Assembly: GCA_016177905.1 (NCBI GenBank)
Contig: JACOUK010000009.1
Location: 1 to 12,683, forward strand
Direction of reading: 5' to 3'
Length of the DNA stretch: 12,683 nt
Source: Candidatus Spechtiibacteriota bacterium
GTDB taxonomy: Bacteria; Patescibacteriota; Minisyncoccia; Spechtbacterales; HO2-43-30
Shown: positions 6,505-12,682 of the stretch, in pieces
How the letters are laid out: every line of letters begins with the position of its first letter
Numbering within the stretch: position 1 is the stretch's first letter
Notes under the pieces: model-generated
Told to the model about the DNA's origin: nothing
What the model saw: the letters and a program-made list of their open reading frames with translations, nothing else
The model's database searches: none
Position numbers and translations under genes: made by a program

Positions 6505-7737
6505 CTACGGCAGATAGTCAAGTGGATTTAATGACGCGCCAATCGGAAGGGTCCCGGAAAGCAAGCTTGGTTTTGTCGCGAAGGAATTTGGCGCGTATAC
6601 GGTGAAATGAAGATGCGAGCCGGTAGAAAAACCAGTCGAACCCATGTAGCCTATAATATCTCCGCTTTCTACTTCTTGCCCAGGCTTCACACCCTGAAGA
6701 GAAAGGTGCGCGTAGAGCGTTACTAAACCATTGTCGTGTTCGATAGTAATCCATTTTCCGTACGCATAAGGAGCTTTTTCGACTCCTAATATCTTGCCTT
6801 GTCGCGCCGCTTTCACAGGAGTGCCGTAAGACCCTGCGATATCAATTCCGTTGTGAAAACAGGTAGGGTATGCTTTGGAAGTTTTTGCAAATTTAGTACA
6901 GCCGTATCCCTGTGTCAAATTTCCTTCAACGGGCCAATGAAGAATTCCCGGAGCGGCTATGGGCAGTTTACTCGCATCGATAGCCTCGCGTAATTTTTGT
7001 TCCAGATTAAAAATCTCCCGTTGAATTTCTTCCTGTTTCGCGGTGACATCCTTCAAAACTTCCTTAAACCGCCATTCCTCATTGCGAGTTTGAGTAAGGA
7101 GACTGCGCTTCTCTTCTCGTTCATCCTCAAGAATCATATTCCTCTTTTCTAGTTCGCTTTTTAAAACTTTAAGAGCATCTTTTTCCTTGGTAAGTTCAAT
7201 CTTTTGCTCTTCAAGTTTCTGCCGAAAACTTTTGAGCGCCTCAACGCGAAACTCGAAGTCCTGCTGTAAAATTTGCCGATACTCAACTTGGTTAAAGAAA
7301 TCAGAAAGATTTTTGTATTTGAGGAACAATTCCACTGACTCTATCCCATCGTTTTCATAGATTTCGCGCAGTGCAGAACCAATATACGCGTGCATCCTCG
7401 CTATCGCTTCACCCTTTTCGTCTACTTCGAGTTCGATTTGACGAATCCTAAGGCTCGAAATGGTAATCTCCTTCTGCTTTTCGGAGATGTCCTTTTCGGT
7501 TTTTTGAATTTTTGCGTTAAAATCAAGAACTACATCCGCAAGAGTTGCCGCTTTCTGGCGCTTTTCGCTGATCGCTCCCTTGTATTCTTTTTCCTTCTCT
7601 TTTAGATTTTGTATTTCCTTCTGCCGTGCGTCTATTTGATTTTTGAGATCATCAACTTCTCCCGCGAAAGCACGCGGCGTTCCAATGGAAAACATTGATA
7701 GAAACAGAAATGTATAGAAAACAAAACGCATTCTCAT
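6505..7737 (-). CDS. Secreted coiled-coil M23 (LytM) peptidoglycan endopeptidase
   Basis: A 410-residue exported protein. A Sec signal peptide covers residues 1-25, with likely cleavage after AFA. A long charged coiled coil (about 26-255) follows, as in EnvC/PcsB-type proteins. The LytM domain (about 262-395) keeps its zinc and catalytic residues: His295 and Asp299 (HNGID), His344 (YAHLS), and His375/His377 (HLHF). Unlike EnvC it should therefore be an active metallopeptidase cutting peptide cross-links, probably during growth or division. Cys280 and Cys293 bracket the first zinc ligand and could form a disulfide. I start at ATG 7737 because it gives a clean signal peptide and overlaps the gltX TGA as ATGA, implying translational coupling; no Shine-Dalgarno site is seen. 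The frame could extend 12 residues further upstream, but these only dilute the signal peptide. The bond cleaved is not determined. Confidence 0.92.
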   Translation of the reverse strand: MRMRFVFYTFLFLSMFSIGTPRAFAGEVDDLKNQIDARQKEIQNLKEKEKEYKGAISEKRQKAATLADVVLDFNAKIQKTEKDISEKQKEITISSLRIRQIELEVDEKGEAIARMHAYIGSALREIYENDGIESVELFLKYKNLSDFFNQVEYRQILQQDFEFRVEALKSFRQKLEEQKIELTKEKDALKVLKSELEKRNMILEDEREEKRSLLTQTRNEEWRFKEVLKDVTAKQEEIQREIFNLEQKLREAIDASKLPIAAPGILHWPVEGNLTQGYGCTKFAKTSKAYPTCFHNGIDIAGSYGTPVKAARQGKILGVEKAPYAYGKWITIEHDNGLVTLYAHLSLQGVKPGQEVESGDIIGYMGSTGFSTGSHLHFTVYAPNSFATKPSLLSGTLPIGASLNPLDYLP

Positions 7738-9176
7738 AGGAGGCGCTTCGCCTCTCGCAGCCGCGCGAGGCACTTTTTTTTGCCGAGGATTTCTGCTACC
7801 TCAAAAGGTCCGGGCGATGCTTTGCGGCCAGTTAACGCGACCCGCAGGGGCCACAAGAGCTTGCCCCTATCCCCTATCTTTTGCGCCTCGGCCATCAAAA
7901 TTTCTTCGAGCTTTTCTTTTGTGTAAACTTTCTCCGGAATTCCTCCCAATAATTCCTCCAGCTTTTCCAAAGTTTCTTTAACCTCCTCATTGTTCATCGC
8001 TTTCCATTTCAATAGTTCCTTATCGTACATAAGCGTATCTTTAAAAAAGAATTCTGTGCGCTCCGCTATTTGGGAAAGTTTCGTTAGGCGGAGTTGCTCA
8101 AGGGCAACTATTTGGCGAGCGAATTCCTCGAAGTCTGACTTTTTTCCGTCAATTTCAGACTTCTTCCCTTCGCTCGCCAAATACGGTAAAGACAACTTTG
8201 TCAGCTCATCAATTGGCGTCTTGCGAATGTATTGCCCATTCATCCAATCTAATTTCTCGATGTTGAACACCGCTCCTGATTTTTGCACGCGCTCAAGCGA
8301 GAATTGCTCTGTAATTTCCTCACGCGAAAGAATTTCTTTTTCGTTTCCGGGATTCCAGCCAAGAAACACGAGAAAGTTAAACATTGCATCCGGCAAGTAC
8401 CCCATTGCCCTATACTCCGTAAGGGCAGCAGCTCCATGTCTTTTACTCAATTTAGATTTGTCCGTGCCTAAGATCATTGGCAAGTGCGCGTACTTTGGCG
8501 GCACAAGGCCGAGCGCTTGATATATCAAAAGTTGTTTTGGGGTATTGGAAATATGATCCTCGCCTCGTATCACATGGCTTATTTTCATCTCGCAATCATC
8601 AATAGCTGCCGCAAGATTATAGAGAGGCGTATGTTCATCTTTTGCGATAGAGAAGTCTCCAAAAAGCCCCGAGTCAAACTCAATCTCTCCGCGAATGAGG
8701 TCATAGAATTTTACCTTTCCGCCGGGATTTTTAAACCGTATTATTCCTGATTCTTGCCTGCCCGCCATAGCCTTGGCGAAGGCGGGATTCCTGATTCCTG
8801 ATTCTCCGTCGCACTTATGCCTCGGCGCCAGTTTCTTCGCCATCTGCTCATCCTTCTCCCGCTCCAGTTCCTCTGGACTATGATAGCAGTAAAACGCGCT
8901 CCCGGAATCCAGAAGTTTTTTAATATAATTTGCGTAAATTTCTGTACGTTCGCTTTGCCTATAAAACTCTTGATAATCAAGCCCAAGCCACTCGAGACCC
9001 TCAATTATATTCTCCTCGTATTCGTTTTTGGACCTTTCTTTATCTGTGTCCTCTATGCGTAAAACAAAAACACCGCTATTTTTTTTTGCGAATAACCAAT
9101 TAAAAAGCGCGGTACGCGCGGTACCTACGTGCATGAGCCCCGTTGGCGATGGCGCGATACGGACTCGAACTGACAT
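7734..9176 (-). CDS. gltX: Glutamyl-tRNA synthetase
   Basis: A 480-residue class I aminoacyl-tRNA synthetase that charges tRNA with glutamate in the cytoplasm. The Rossmann-fold start RIAPSPTGLMHVGTARTALFNW contains the HIGH-equivalent HVGT (16-19). VIRGEDHISNTPKQ (202-215) and the KMSKS-equivalent KLSKR (242-246) are GluRS-typical. Cys97/His99 and His120/Cys122 sit where many bacterial GluRS bind zinc. The C-terminal helical anticodon-binding domain is complete to LWPLRVALTG (441-450). The start at ATG 9176 leaves APSPTG near the N-terminus and lies 6 nt after an extended -10; a 21-residue upstream extension is not family-like. Two in-frame palindromic repeat segments, residues 125-145 and 332-356, interrupt the protein in loops. 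The gene overlaps the M23 gene by 4 bp. Whether it also charges tRNA-Gln cannot be read here. Confidence 0.97.
   Translation of the reverse strand: MSVRVRIAPSPTGLMHVGTARTALFNWLFAKKNSGVFVLRIEDTDKERSKNEYEENIIEGLEWLGLDYQEFYRQSERTEIYANYIKKLLDSGSAFYCYHSPEELEREKDEQMAKKLAPRHKCDGESGIRNPAFAKAMAGRQESGIIRFKNPGGKVKFYDLIRGEIEFDSGLFGDFSIAKDEHTPLYNLAAAIDDCEMKISHVIRGEDHISNTPKQLLIYQALGLVPPKYAHLPMILGTDKSKLSKRHGAAALTEYRAMGYLPDAMFNFLVFLGWNPGNEKEILSREEITEQFSLERVQKSGAVFNIEKLDWMNGQYIRKTPIDELTKLSLPYLASEGKKSEIDGKKSDFEEFARQIVALEQLRLTKLSQIAERTEFFFKDTLMYDKELLKWKAMNNEEVKETLEKLEELLGGIPEKVYTKEKLEEILMAEAQKIGDRGKLLWPLRVALTGRKASPGPFEVAEILGKKKCLARLREAKRLL
8109..8183. repeat. 75-bp nested inverted repeat inside gltX
   Basis: Perfect 15-bp arms, TATTTGGCGAGCGAA (8109-8123) and its reverse complement (8169-8183), enclose a second perfect 9-bp pair, GAAGTCTGA (8130-8138) and TCAGACTTC (8155-8163), around a 16-nt loop. 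The stretch encodes GltX residues 332-356, where the peptide repeats itself (GKKSEI then GKKSDF). It would form a long hairpin in DNA or mRNA. Nested perfect arms of this length are unexpected in ordinary coding sequence. Confidence 0.85.
8743..8804. repeat. Palindromic element with flanking heptamer repeats inside gltX
   Basis: A 26-bp hairpin-forming core (8761-8786) with perfect CCCGCC/GGCGGG ends and an inner GCC-TT-GGC is flanked by direct copies of ATTCCTGATTC (8743-8753 and 8787-8797). A further CCTGATTC copy ends at 8804, forming heptamer ATTCCTG repeats. It encodes GltX residues 125-145, ESGI-RNPAFAKAMAGRQ-ESGI, with ESGI duplicated on both sides. It stays in frame. I recall the encoded PAFAKA-type peptide as recurring in CPR proteins, but this was not checked by search. 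Confidence 0.75.
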
Positions 9177-9182
9177 ATTTTC

Positions 9183-9191
9183 AGTATAACA
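9183..9191 (-). promoter_or_regulatory. Extended -10 promoter of gltX, leaderless
   Basis: On the minus strand TGT followed by TATACT (9188-9183) forms an extended -10. Six bases separate it from the gltX ATG at 9176, so the predicted start point coincides with the start codon. No good -35 is seen 17 bp upstream, where the terminator hairpin of the preceding gene lies. Confidence 0.6.
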
Positions 9192-9212
9192 AAAAACCTC
9201 GCGATATGCGAG
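9191..9212 (-). terminator. Intrinsic terminator of the 70-residue gene
   Basis: On the minus strand a CTCGC/GCGAG 5-bp stem with a 5-nt loop (9212-9198) is followed by one G and six T residues (9196-9191). It lies about 45 bp after the stop codon of the small gene. The stem is short but GC-rich and the T run is clean. The last T also serves as the first base of the gltX extended -10. Confidence 0.65.
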
Positions 9213-9257
9213 ATTTGGAATTAAGACGAAGTGAACCAAAGAACTGCTTGAAAGGAG

Positions 9258-9470
9258 CTATTGGTCTCGAAACACGAGCCGGATGGTCTCCCCCTCGTCC
9301 TGTCGCACAGCCCGGGCAATGCGCATCATAGCGGCGCACGCCGAGCCATGATCGTCTACGACATACACTCGTCTACTTTCGAGGAGTCGTCCCCGTTTGA
9401 GCCCGCCCCTCAGTAACCGTATATCGAGACCTCCATCGCTCTTGTAGACAACCGACATTGTCATGGCCAT
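9258..9470 (-). CDS. 70-residue protein of unknown function, single-gene unit
   Basis: I do not recognise this protein. It is basic, has no obvious transmembrane helix or signal peptide, and contains a central VYVVDDHG segment followed by a helix-like ACAAMMRIARAVRQ and a closing ETIRLVFRDQ, suggesting a small mixed alpha/beta fold. Evidence that it is real comes from its signals: an AAAGGAGG Shine-Dalgarno site 7 nt before ATG 9470, a near-consensus promoter about 50 nt upstream, and an intrinsic terminator after the TAG. Two further in-frame ATGs (9464, 9458) are worse spaced. Its G+C is about 58% by count, clearly above the mid-40s typical of neighbouring genes by eye, and it alone uses a strong Shine-Dalgarno site. 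This could mean high expression or acquisition from elsewhere. No function is proposed. Confidence 0.75.
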   Translation of the reverse strand: MAMTMSVVYKSDGGLDIRLLRGGLKRGRLLESRRVYVVDDHGSACAAMMRIARAVRQDEGETIRLVFRDQ

Positions 9471-9477
9471 TTAGTCG

Positions 9478-9485
9478 CCTCCTTT
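9478..9485 (-). promoter_or_regulatory. Strong Shine-Dalgarno site of the 70-residue gene
   Basis: AAAGGAGG on the minus strand, 7 nt before ATG 9470. It is the only strong ribosome binding site I find in the window and it fixes the start among three nearby ATGs. Confidence 0.8.
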
Positions 9486-9525
9486 CTCTATCTCCAATTC
9501 ATAAACTCATCGGTTACGTAGCTTC

Positions 9526-9554
9526 ATCATAGCATAATTGAACTCGTATGCCAA
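9526..9554 (-). promoter_or_regulatory. Sigma-70-type promoter of the 70-residue gene
   Basis: TTGGCA (9554-9549) and TATGAT (9531-9526) each match five of six consensus bases and are separated by exactly 17 bp. TGC before the -10 adds the extended motif. The predicted start near 9519 gives a leader of about 48 nt before the ATG at 9470. This is the best-formed promoter in the window. It lies directly after the murG stop codon, so murG transcripts may also read into this gene. Confidence 0.75.
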
Positions 9555-9562
9555 GAGTTTCG

Positions 9563-10606
9563 TTACGCGAATTTTAGCAGCTCTTCTGCTATTCTCTTTG
9601 CCGCGTCGGGTTTCGCGAATCTTTGCGCGGCTTCGCTCATTATCTGGGCTTTTTGTGAGTTTTCCGTAATTAAATCTATAGAATTTATAAGAATATGGGG
9701 TTTGAGATTTTCTCCTTCAAGCACAATCGCTGCCCCTTCTTTTGCGTAAGAATGAGCGTTTTTCTCTTGGTGATCTCCCGCCGAGTACGCATAAGGCACA
9801 AGGACACTTGGCTTTCCGCTCAACGCAATCTCAAAAATCGCCCCTGCCCCCGCTCGCGCAACGATAACAGCTGCGAGCTTATAGGCGCTTGCGATCTCTT
9901 CTTCATGTAAGCTCGCGTAGAGATGATACAACCTTCGCTCGTTGCTATCTCCGATTTCCACAATCGCTCCTTTTTGCATATCTTTATAATTATCTTCCCC
10001 GCATTGGTGAATAATTTCATATTTTTTAAGAAGGTCTGGAAGGGCGAGGAGGAGCAAGTCATTGATTTCTCTTGCGCCCCTGCTTCCTCCAAATACAAAA
10101 ATCACGGGGCGCTCCGAGCGAATATCCAGAATTTGCCGAGCGTCATCCGGAATTTTTTGGAACATTTCTTCGCGAACGGGATTGCCGAGCGCAATAACTT
10201 TTGCTGTCGGGAAATAGCGCGCGCTTTCCTGAAAAGAGACAATAATGCGCTTCGCAAACCTGCTAAGCAGGCGATTCGCGAGGCCAGGCATACTGTCGGA
10301 TTCGTGAATAATGATAGGAATGCGGAAAAGCCAACCCCAAAAAACGACGGGGATGCTCGCATATCCGCCTTTGGAGAAAATCACGTCCGGCATAAAAAGA
10401 AACCGCACTTTCGCGCCAAGTATAGTTGCTGATCGAATTCCTTCTTTTTGAACAACTACTTTTGAAAAATGATCTGGCCCAATAAATAAGAATTCCGGCG
10501 TGTCTTGGGATGGCATCTTGGAATAAAATTCTTTGATTTTTCGAGCGACAGCGATAAGTGGAAAAAGATGTCCGCCGCTGCCGCCTCCGGAAAGAAGAAT
10601 TCTCAT
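9563..10606 (-). CDS. murG: UDP-GlcNAc lipid I transferase MurG, with internal deletion
   Basis: A 347-residue GT-B glycosyltransferase that adds GlcNAc to lipid I to make lipid II on the cytoplasmic side of the membrane. Visible motifs are the G-loop GGGSGGH (7-13, His13), SKGGYAS (78-84), HESDSMPGLANR (101-112), GNPVR (141-145), GGSRGAREIN (173-182), ARAGAGAIFE with Glu259, and DHQEKNA (278-284). The start at ATG 10606 puts the G-loop at the N-terminus and overlaps the ftsW TGA as ATGA; a much longer upstream frame is only the shadow of ftsW. Between GI (56-57) and MPDV (72-75) only about 14 residues remain, where E. coli MurG has about 40. This removes the amphipathic stretch linked to membrane contact, and activity may be altered. 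All donor-binding motifs remain. Confidence 0.94.
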   Translation of the reverse strand: MRILLSGGGSGGHLFPLIAVARKIKEFYSKMPSQDTPEFLFIGPDHFSKVVVQKEGIRSATILGAKVRFLFMPDVIFSKGGYASIPVVFWGWLFRIPIIIHESDSMPGLANRLLSRFAKRIIVSFQESARYFPTAKVIALGNPVREEMFQKIPDDARQILDIRSERPVIFVFGGSRGAREINDLLLLALPDLLKKYEIIHQCGEDNYKDMQKGAIVEIGDSNERRLYHLYASLHEEEIASAYKLAAVIVARAGAGAIFEIALSGKPSVLVPYAYSAGDHQEKNAHSYAKEGAAIVLEGENLKPHILINSIDLITENSQKAQIMSEAAQRFAKPDAAKRIAEELLKFA

Positions 10607-11694
10607 GTATGCTTTGATATATTTAATAATATTCCCAACCCGGCCATGGTCGCTACCATAGAAGAACCGCCGTAACTTACAAAAGGAAGCGGGATTCCGG
10701 TTAACGGCAAAAGTCCGATCATGGAGCCGATATTGATAAACGCCTGAATGACAATCCAGCACGTGATGCCGCACGCGAGGAGTTTGCCAAATCGATCCTT
10801 CGCGTTTTTTGCGATTCGAAACCCTTTGAACGCAAAGAAAAGGAAAACGGCAATAAGCAACGCCACGCCAAGAAATCCCAGCTCCTGGGCCCACACGGCG
10901 AAAATGGAATCTTTCATTGATTCCGGCAAAAAAATACCCCCCTGAACGCTCTTCCCAAGGCCGATGCCCAATAGACCCCCCGAACCAATCGCGAGCATTG
11001 CTTGGTTGATCTGATAGCTTATGCCAAACGGGTCTTTCGAATTATCAAGAAGAGAAATGAGGCGCGCCATGCGATACGGCTCCAATTTGATAAGCAGAAA
11101 GAGAAGAGTTGCCCCCAAAATCCCGAGCATTCCCATATGCAGAATCCCCGCGCCTGAAACAAAAAATAAACTCGCGGAGATCAATGCCAACACCGCAAAG
11201 GTGCCGATATCCGGCTGCAGTATAATGAGTCCGCCGGTAATGCCTACAATAATAAGGAAAGGAATCAACCCCGCGCTAAATCGTTTTACATTCGAGTGTC
11301 TTGCCTCCAGCCATGCCGCAAGATAAATAATGACCGATAATTTGGCGAATTCGGAAGGTTGAAACGAGAATCCAAATACATTGATCCATCGCCTTGCTCC
11401 GCTCACTTCAAGCGATAATGAAGGAATAAAGACAAGAATGAGAAAAAAAACAGAAACAAGCAGAATGGGCAGCGCGAATGTCCGAAACTTTTTGTAGGGA
11501 ATCTTATACGTAATAAATCCAGCGACTAATCCAAGGCCAATTCCCCAAAAAATCTGATGAGCGAAATATCCGTATACCTTTTCAAGATTCCTCTGACTTT
11601 CAGAGTTTGAAGCAGACAACAGCGCGACAAGACCGATAATAATAATCACGAACGCCGCGCCAAGTAACGCATGGTCAATTTTTTTTCTAGCCAT
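10603..11694 (-). CDS. ftsW: SEDS peptidoglycan glycosyltransferase FtsW/RodA family
   Basis: A 363-residue integral membrane protein with about ten transmembrane helices that polymerises lipid II into glycan strands, normally with a partner class B penicillin-binding protein. Family signatures are GARRWINVFGFSFQPSEFAKLS (99-120), LQPDIGT (159-165), PESMKDSIFAVWAQELGFLG (257-276) with candidate catalytic Asp262, and PLTGIPLPFVSYGGSSM (330-346). I favour FtsW over RodA because it directly precedes and overlaps murG, as in division and cell-wall clusters; sequence alone separates the two poorly. The start codon follows the upstream gene's stop by 22 bp with no clear Shine-Dalgarno motif, and the TGA overlaps the murG ATG. 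No penicillin-binding protein partner is in view. Confidence 0.93.
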   Translation of the reverse strand: MARKKIDHALLGAAFVIIIIGLVALLSASNSESQRNLEKVYGYFAHQIFWGIGLGLVAGFITYKIPYKKFRTFALPILLVSVFFLILVFIPSLSLEVSGARRWINVFGFSFQPSEFAKLSVIIYLAAWLEARHSNVKRFSAGLIPFLIIVGITGGLIILQPDIGTFAVLALISASLFFVSGAGILHMGMLGILGATLLFLLIKLEPYRMARLISLLDNSKDPFGISYQINQAMLAIGSGGLLGIGLGKSVQGGIFLPESMKDSIFAVWAQELGFLGVALLIAVFLFFAFKGFRIAKNAKDRFGKLLACGITCWIVIQAFINIGSMIGLLPLTGIPLPFVSYGGSSMVATMAGLGILLNISKHT

Positions 11695-11716
11695 TTCGCT
11701 AAACTCGCAAAATCAT

Positions 11717-12682
11717 TTATGCATGGAGCACTCTTCCATATCGCGCCTTCTGAAATTTTCCTTTGCGAAGAGCTATTCCTCCATTGACAATAACATACTC
11801 TATGCCTTCCGCGTATTGGAACGGGTCTTGAAAATTCGCTCGATCCACGATTTTTTTGGGGTCAAAAATAACAATATCAGCCATATACCCTTTTGCGATC
11901 CTTCCGCGTTTACTCATTCCGATGGTTTCTGCGGGATAGGAACTAATTTTTCGCACTGCCGTCTCCCAGCTTACAAGTCGTGATTCCCTGACGTATCTTC
12001 CTAAAAATTTTGGAAACGCGCCGAAACTTCTCGGATGGACGAGCATCCCCTCCTTCCGGTCACGTATTCCATATCCGGCTCCATCCGAGGCGACAATGCT
12101 CATTTCGCTCTCAATTCCCCGGCGAATATTCGCCTCATCGATACTGGGCATAAAACCGACGACTCTGTCTCCCGAAACGATAATCACATCGAGGAGCGCC
12201 TCTATAGGCGAACTTTTCTGATTCGACGCGATATCGCCGATCGATTTTCCGAAAAGTGTCCTGTCAATATCGCCATAGGCGAGCACAATCTTTGAAATTT
12301 CTTCTGCCTTGCCCGCTAATTCCTCCTTGATCTTTTTTCGCGCCACGCGATCGCCAAGTCTCTTTAAAACCTCCAATCGCCCTCCAGCCGTTGCCCATTC
12401 TGGCAAGAGAAGATAGAGAACCGTCGCGGTTCGGTCGTACGGATAGAGATCAAAGTTTACATTCACGCCCGACTCTTTCGCCGCGTTCAACATCTCAAGA
12501 CTTTTTGGAAATTCACCCCAGGCATCCTTGCCGAGAGCTTTTATATGCGAAATGTGCGAACGAATCCCGACTTCGCGCGCGAGGGTAACTATTTCATTGA
12601 GCGCGGGAAGAATGTCTCTATCTTCGTTGCGGAGATGCACGGTCCACACTCGATTTTTTTTCTGCACAATTTTTAAAAGCCG
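11717..12682 (-). CDS. D-aminoacylase / N-acyl-D-amino-acid deacylase family amidohydrolase, 3' part
   Basis: The C-terminal 321 residues of an amidohydrolase; the 5' end lies beyond the right edge, and the GTG at 12667 is internal, since the frame is open to the last base. The TIM-barrel metal and substrate motifs visible are HLRNE with His16 (numbered from the first visible codon), SHIKALG with His46, YPYDRTATVLYLLLPEW, and ASDGAG with Asp200. The family-specific tail follows: HPRSFGAFPKFLGRYVRE, then PAETIG, KRGRIAKGYMADIVIFDP, and YAEGIEYVIVNG. Family members remove acyl groups from N-acyl-D-amino acids; some relatives act on D-glutamate derivatives or as dihydroorotase-like enzymes. The N-terminal HxH metal site is out of view. 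It is followed after 22 bp by ftsW-murG, which suggests one transcription unit and possible D-amino-acid salvage from peptidoglycan, by inference. Confidence 0.88.
   Translation of the reverse strand, partial: RLLKIVQKKNRVWTVHLRNEDRDILPALNEIVTLAREVGIRSHISHIKALGKDAWGEFPKSLEMLNAAKESGVNVNFDLYPYDRTATVLYLLLPEWATAGGRLEVLKRLGDRVARKKIKEELAGKAEEISKIVLAYGDIDRTLFGKSIGDIASNQKSSPIEALLDVIIVSGDRVVGFMPSIDEANIRRGIESEMSIVASDGAGYGIRDRKEGMLVHPRSFGAFPKFLGRYVRESRLVSWETAVRKISSYPAETIGMSKRGRIAKGYMADIVIFDPKKIVDRANFQDPFQYAEGIEYVIVNGGIALRKGKFQKARYGRVLHA

Noticed and set aside
7990..8520. A 176-codon plus-strand open frame opposite gltX
   Set aside because: It lies entirely antisense to a certain gltX, has no recognisable motifs or start signals, and reads as a shadow of the codon structure on the other strand.
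9177..9239. A 21-residue N-terminal extension of gltX
   Set aside because: It would run through the promoter and terminator of the intergenic region, and GltX proteins begin just before the APSPTG motif.
9923..10432. A 169-codon plus-strand open frame opposite murG
   Set aside because: It is fully antisense to murG, low in recognisable features, and lacks a promoter or ribosome site.
10607..10894. An upstream extension of about 96 residues to the murG frame
   Set aside because: It overlaps the conserved C-terminus of ftsW in another frame; MurG proteins begin at the G-loop, and the ATGA overlap start at 10606 fits.
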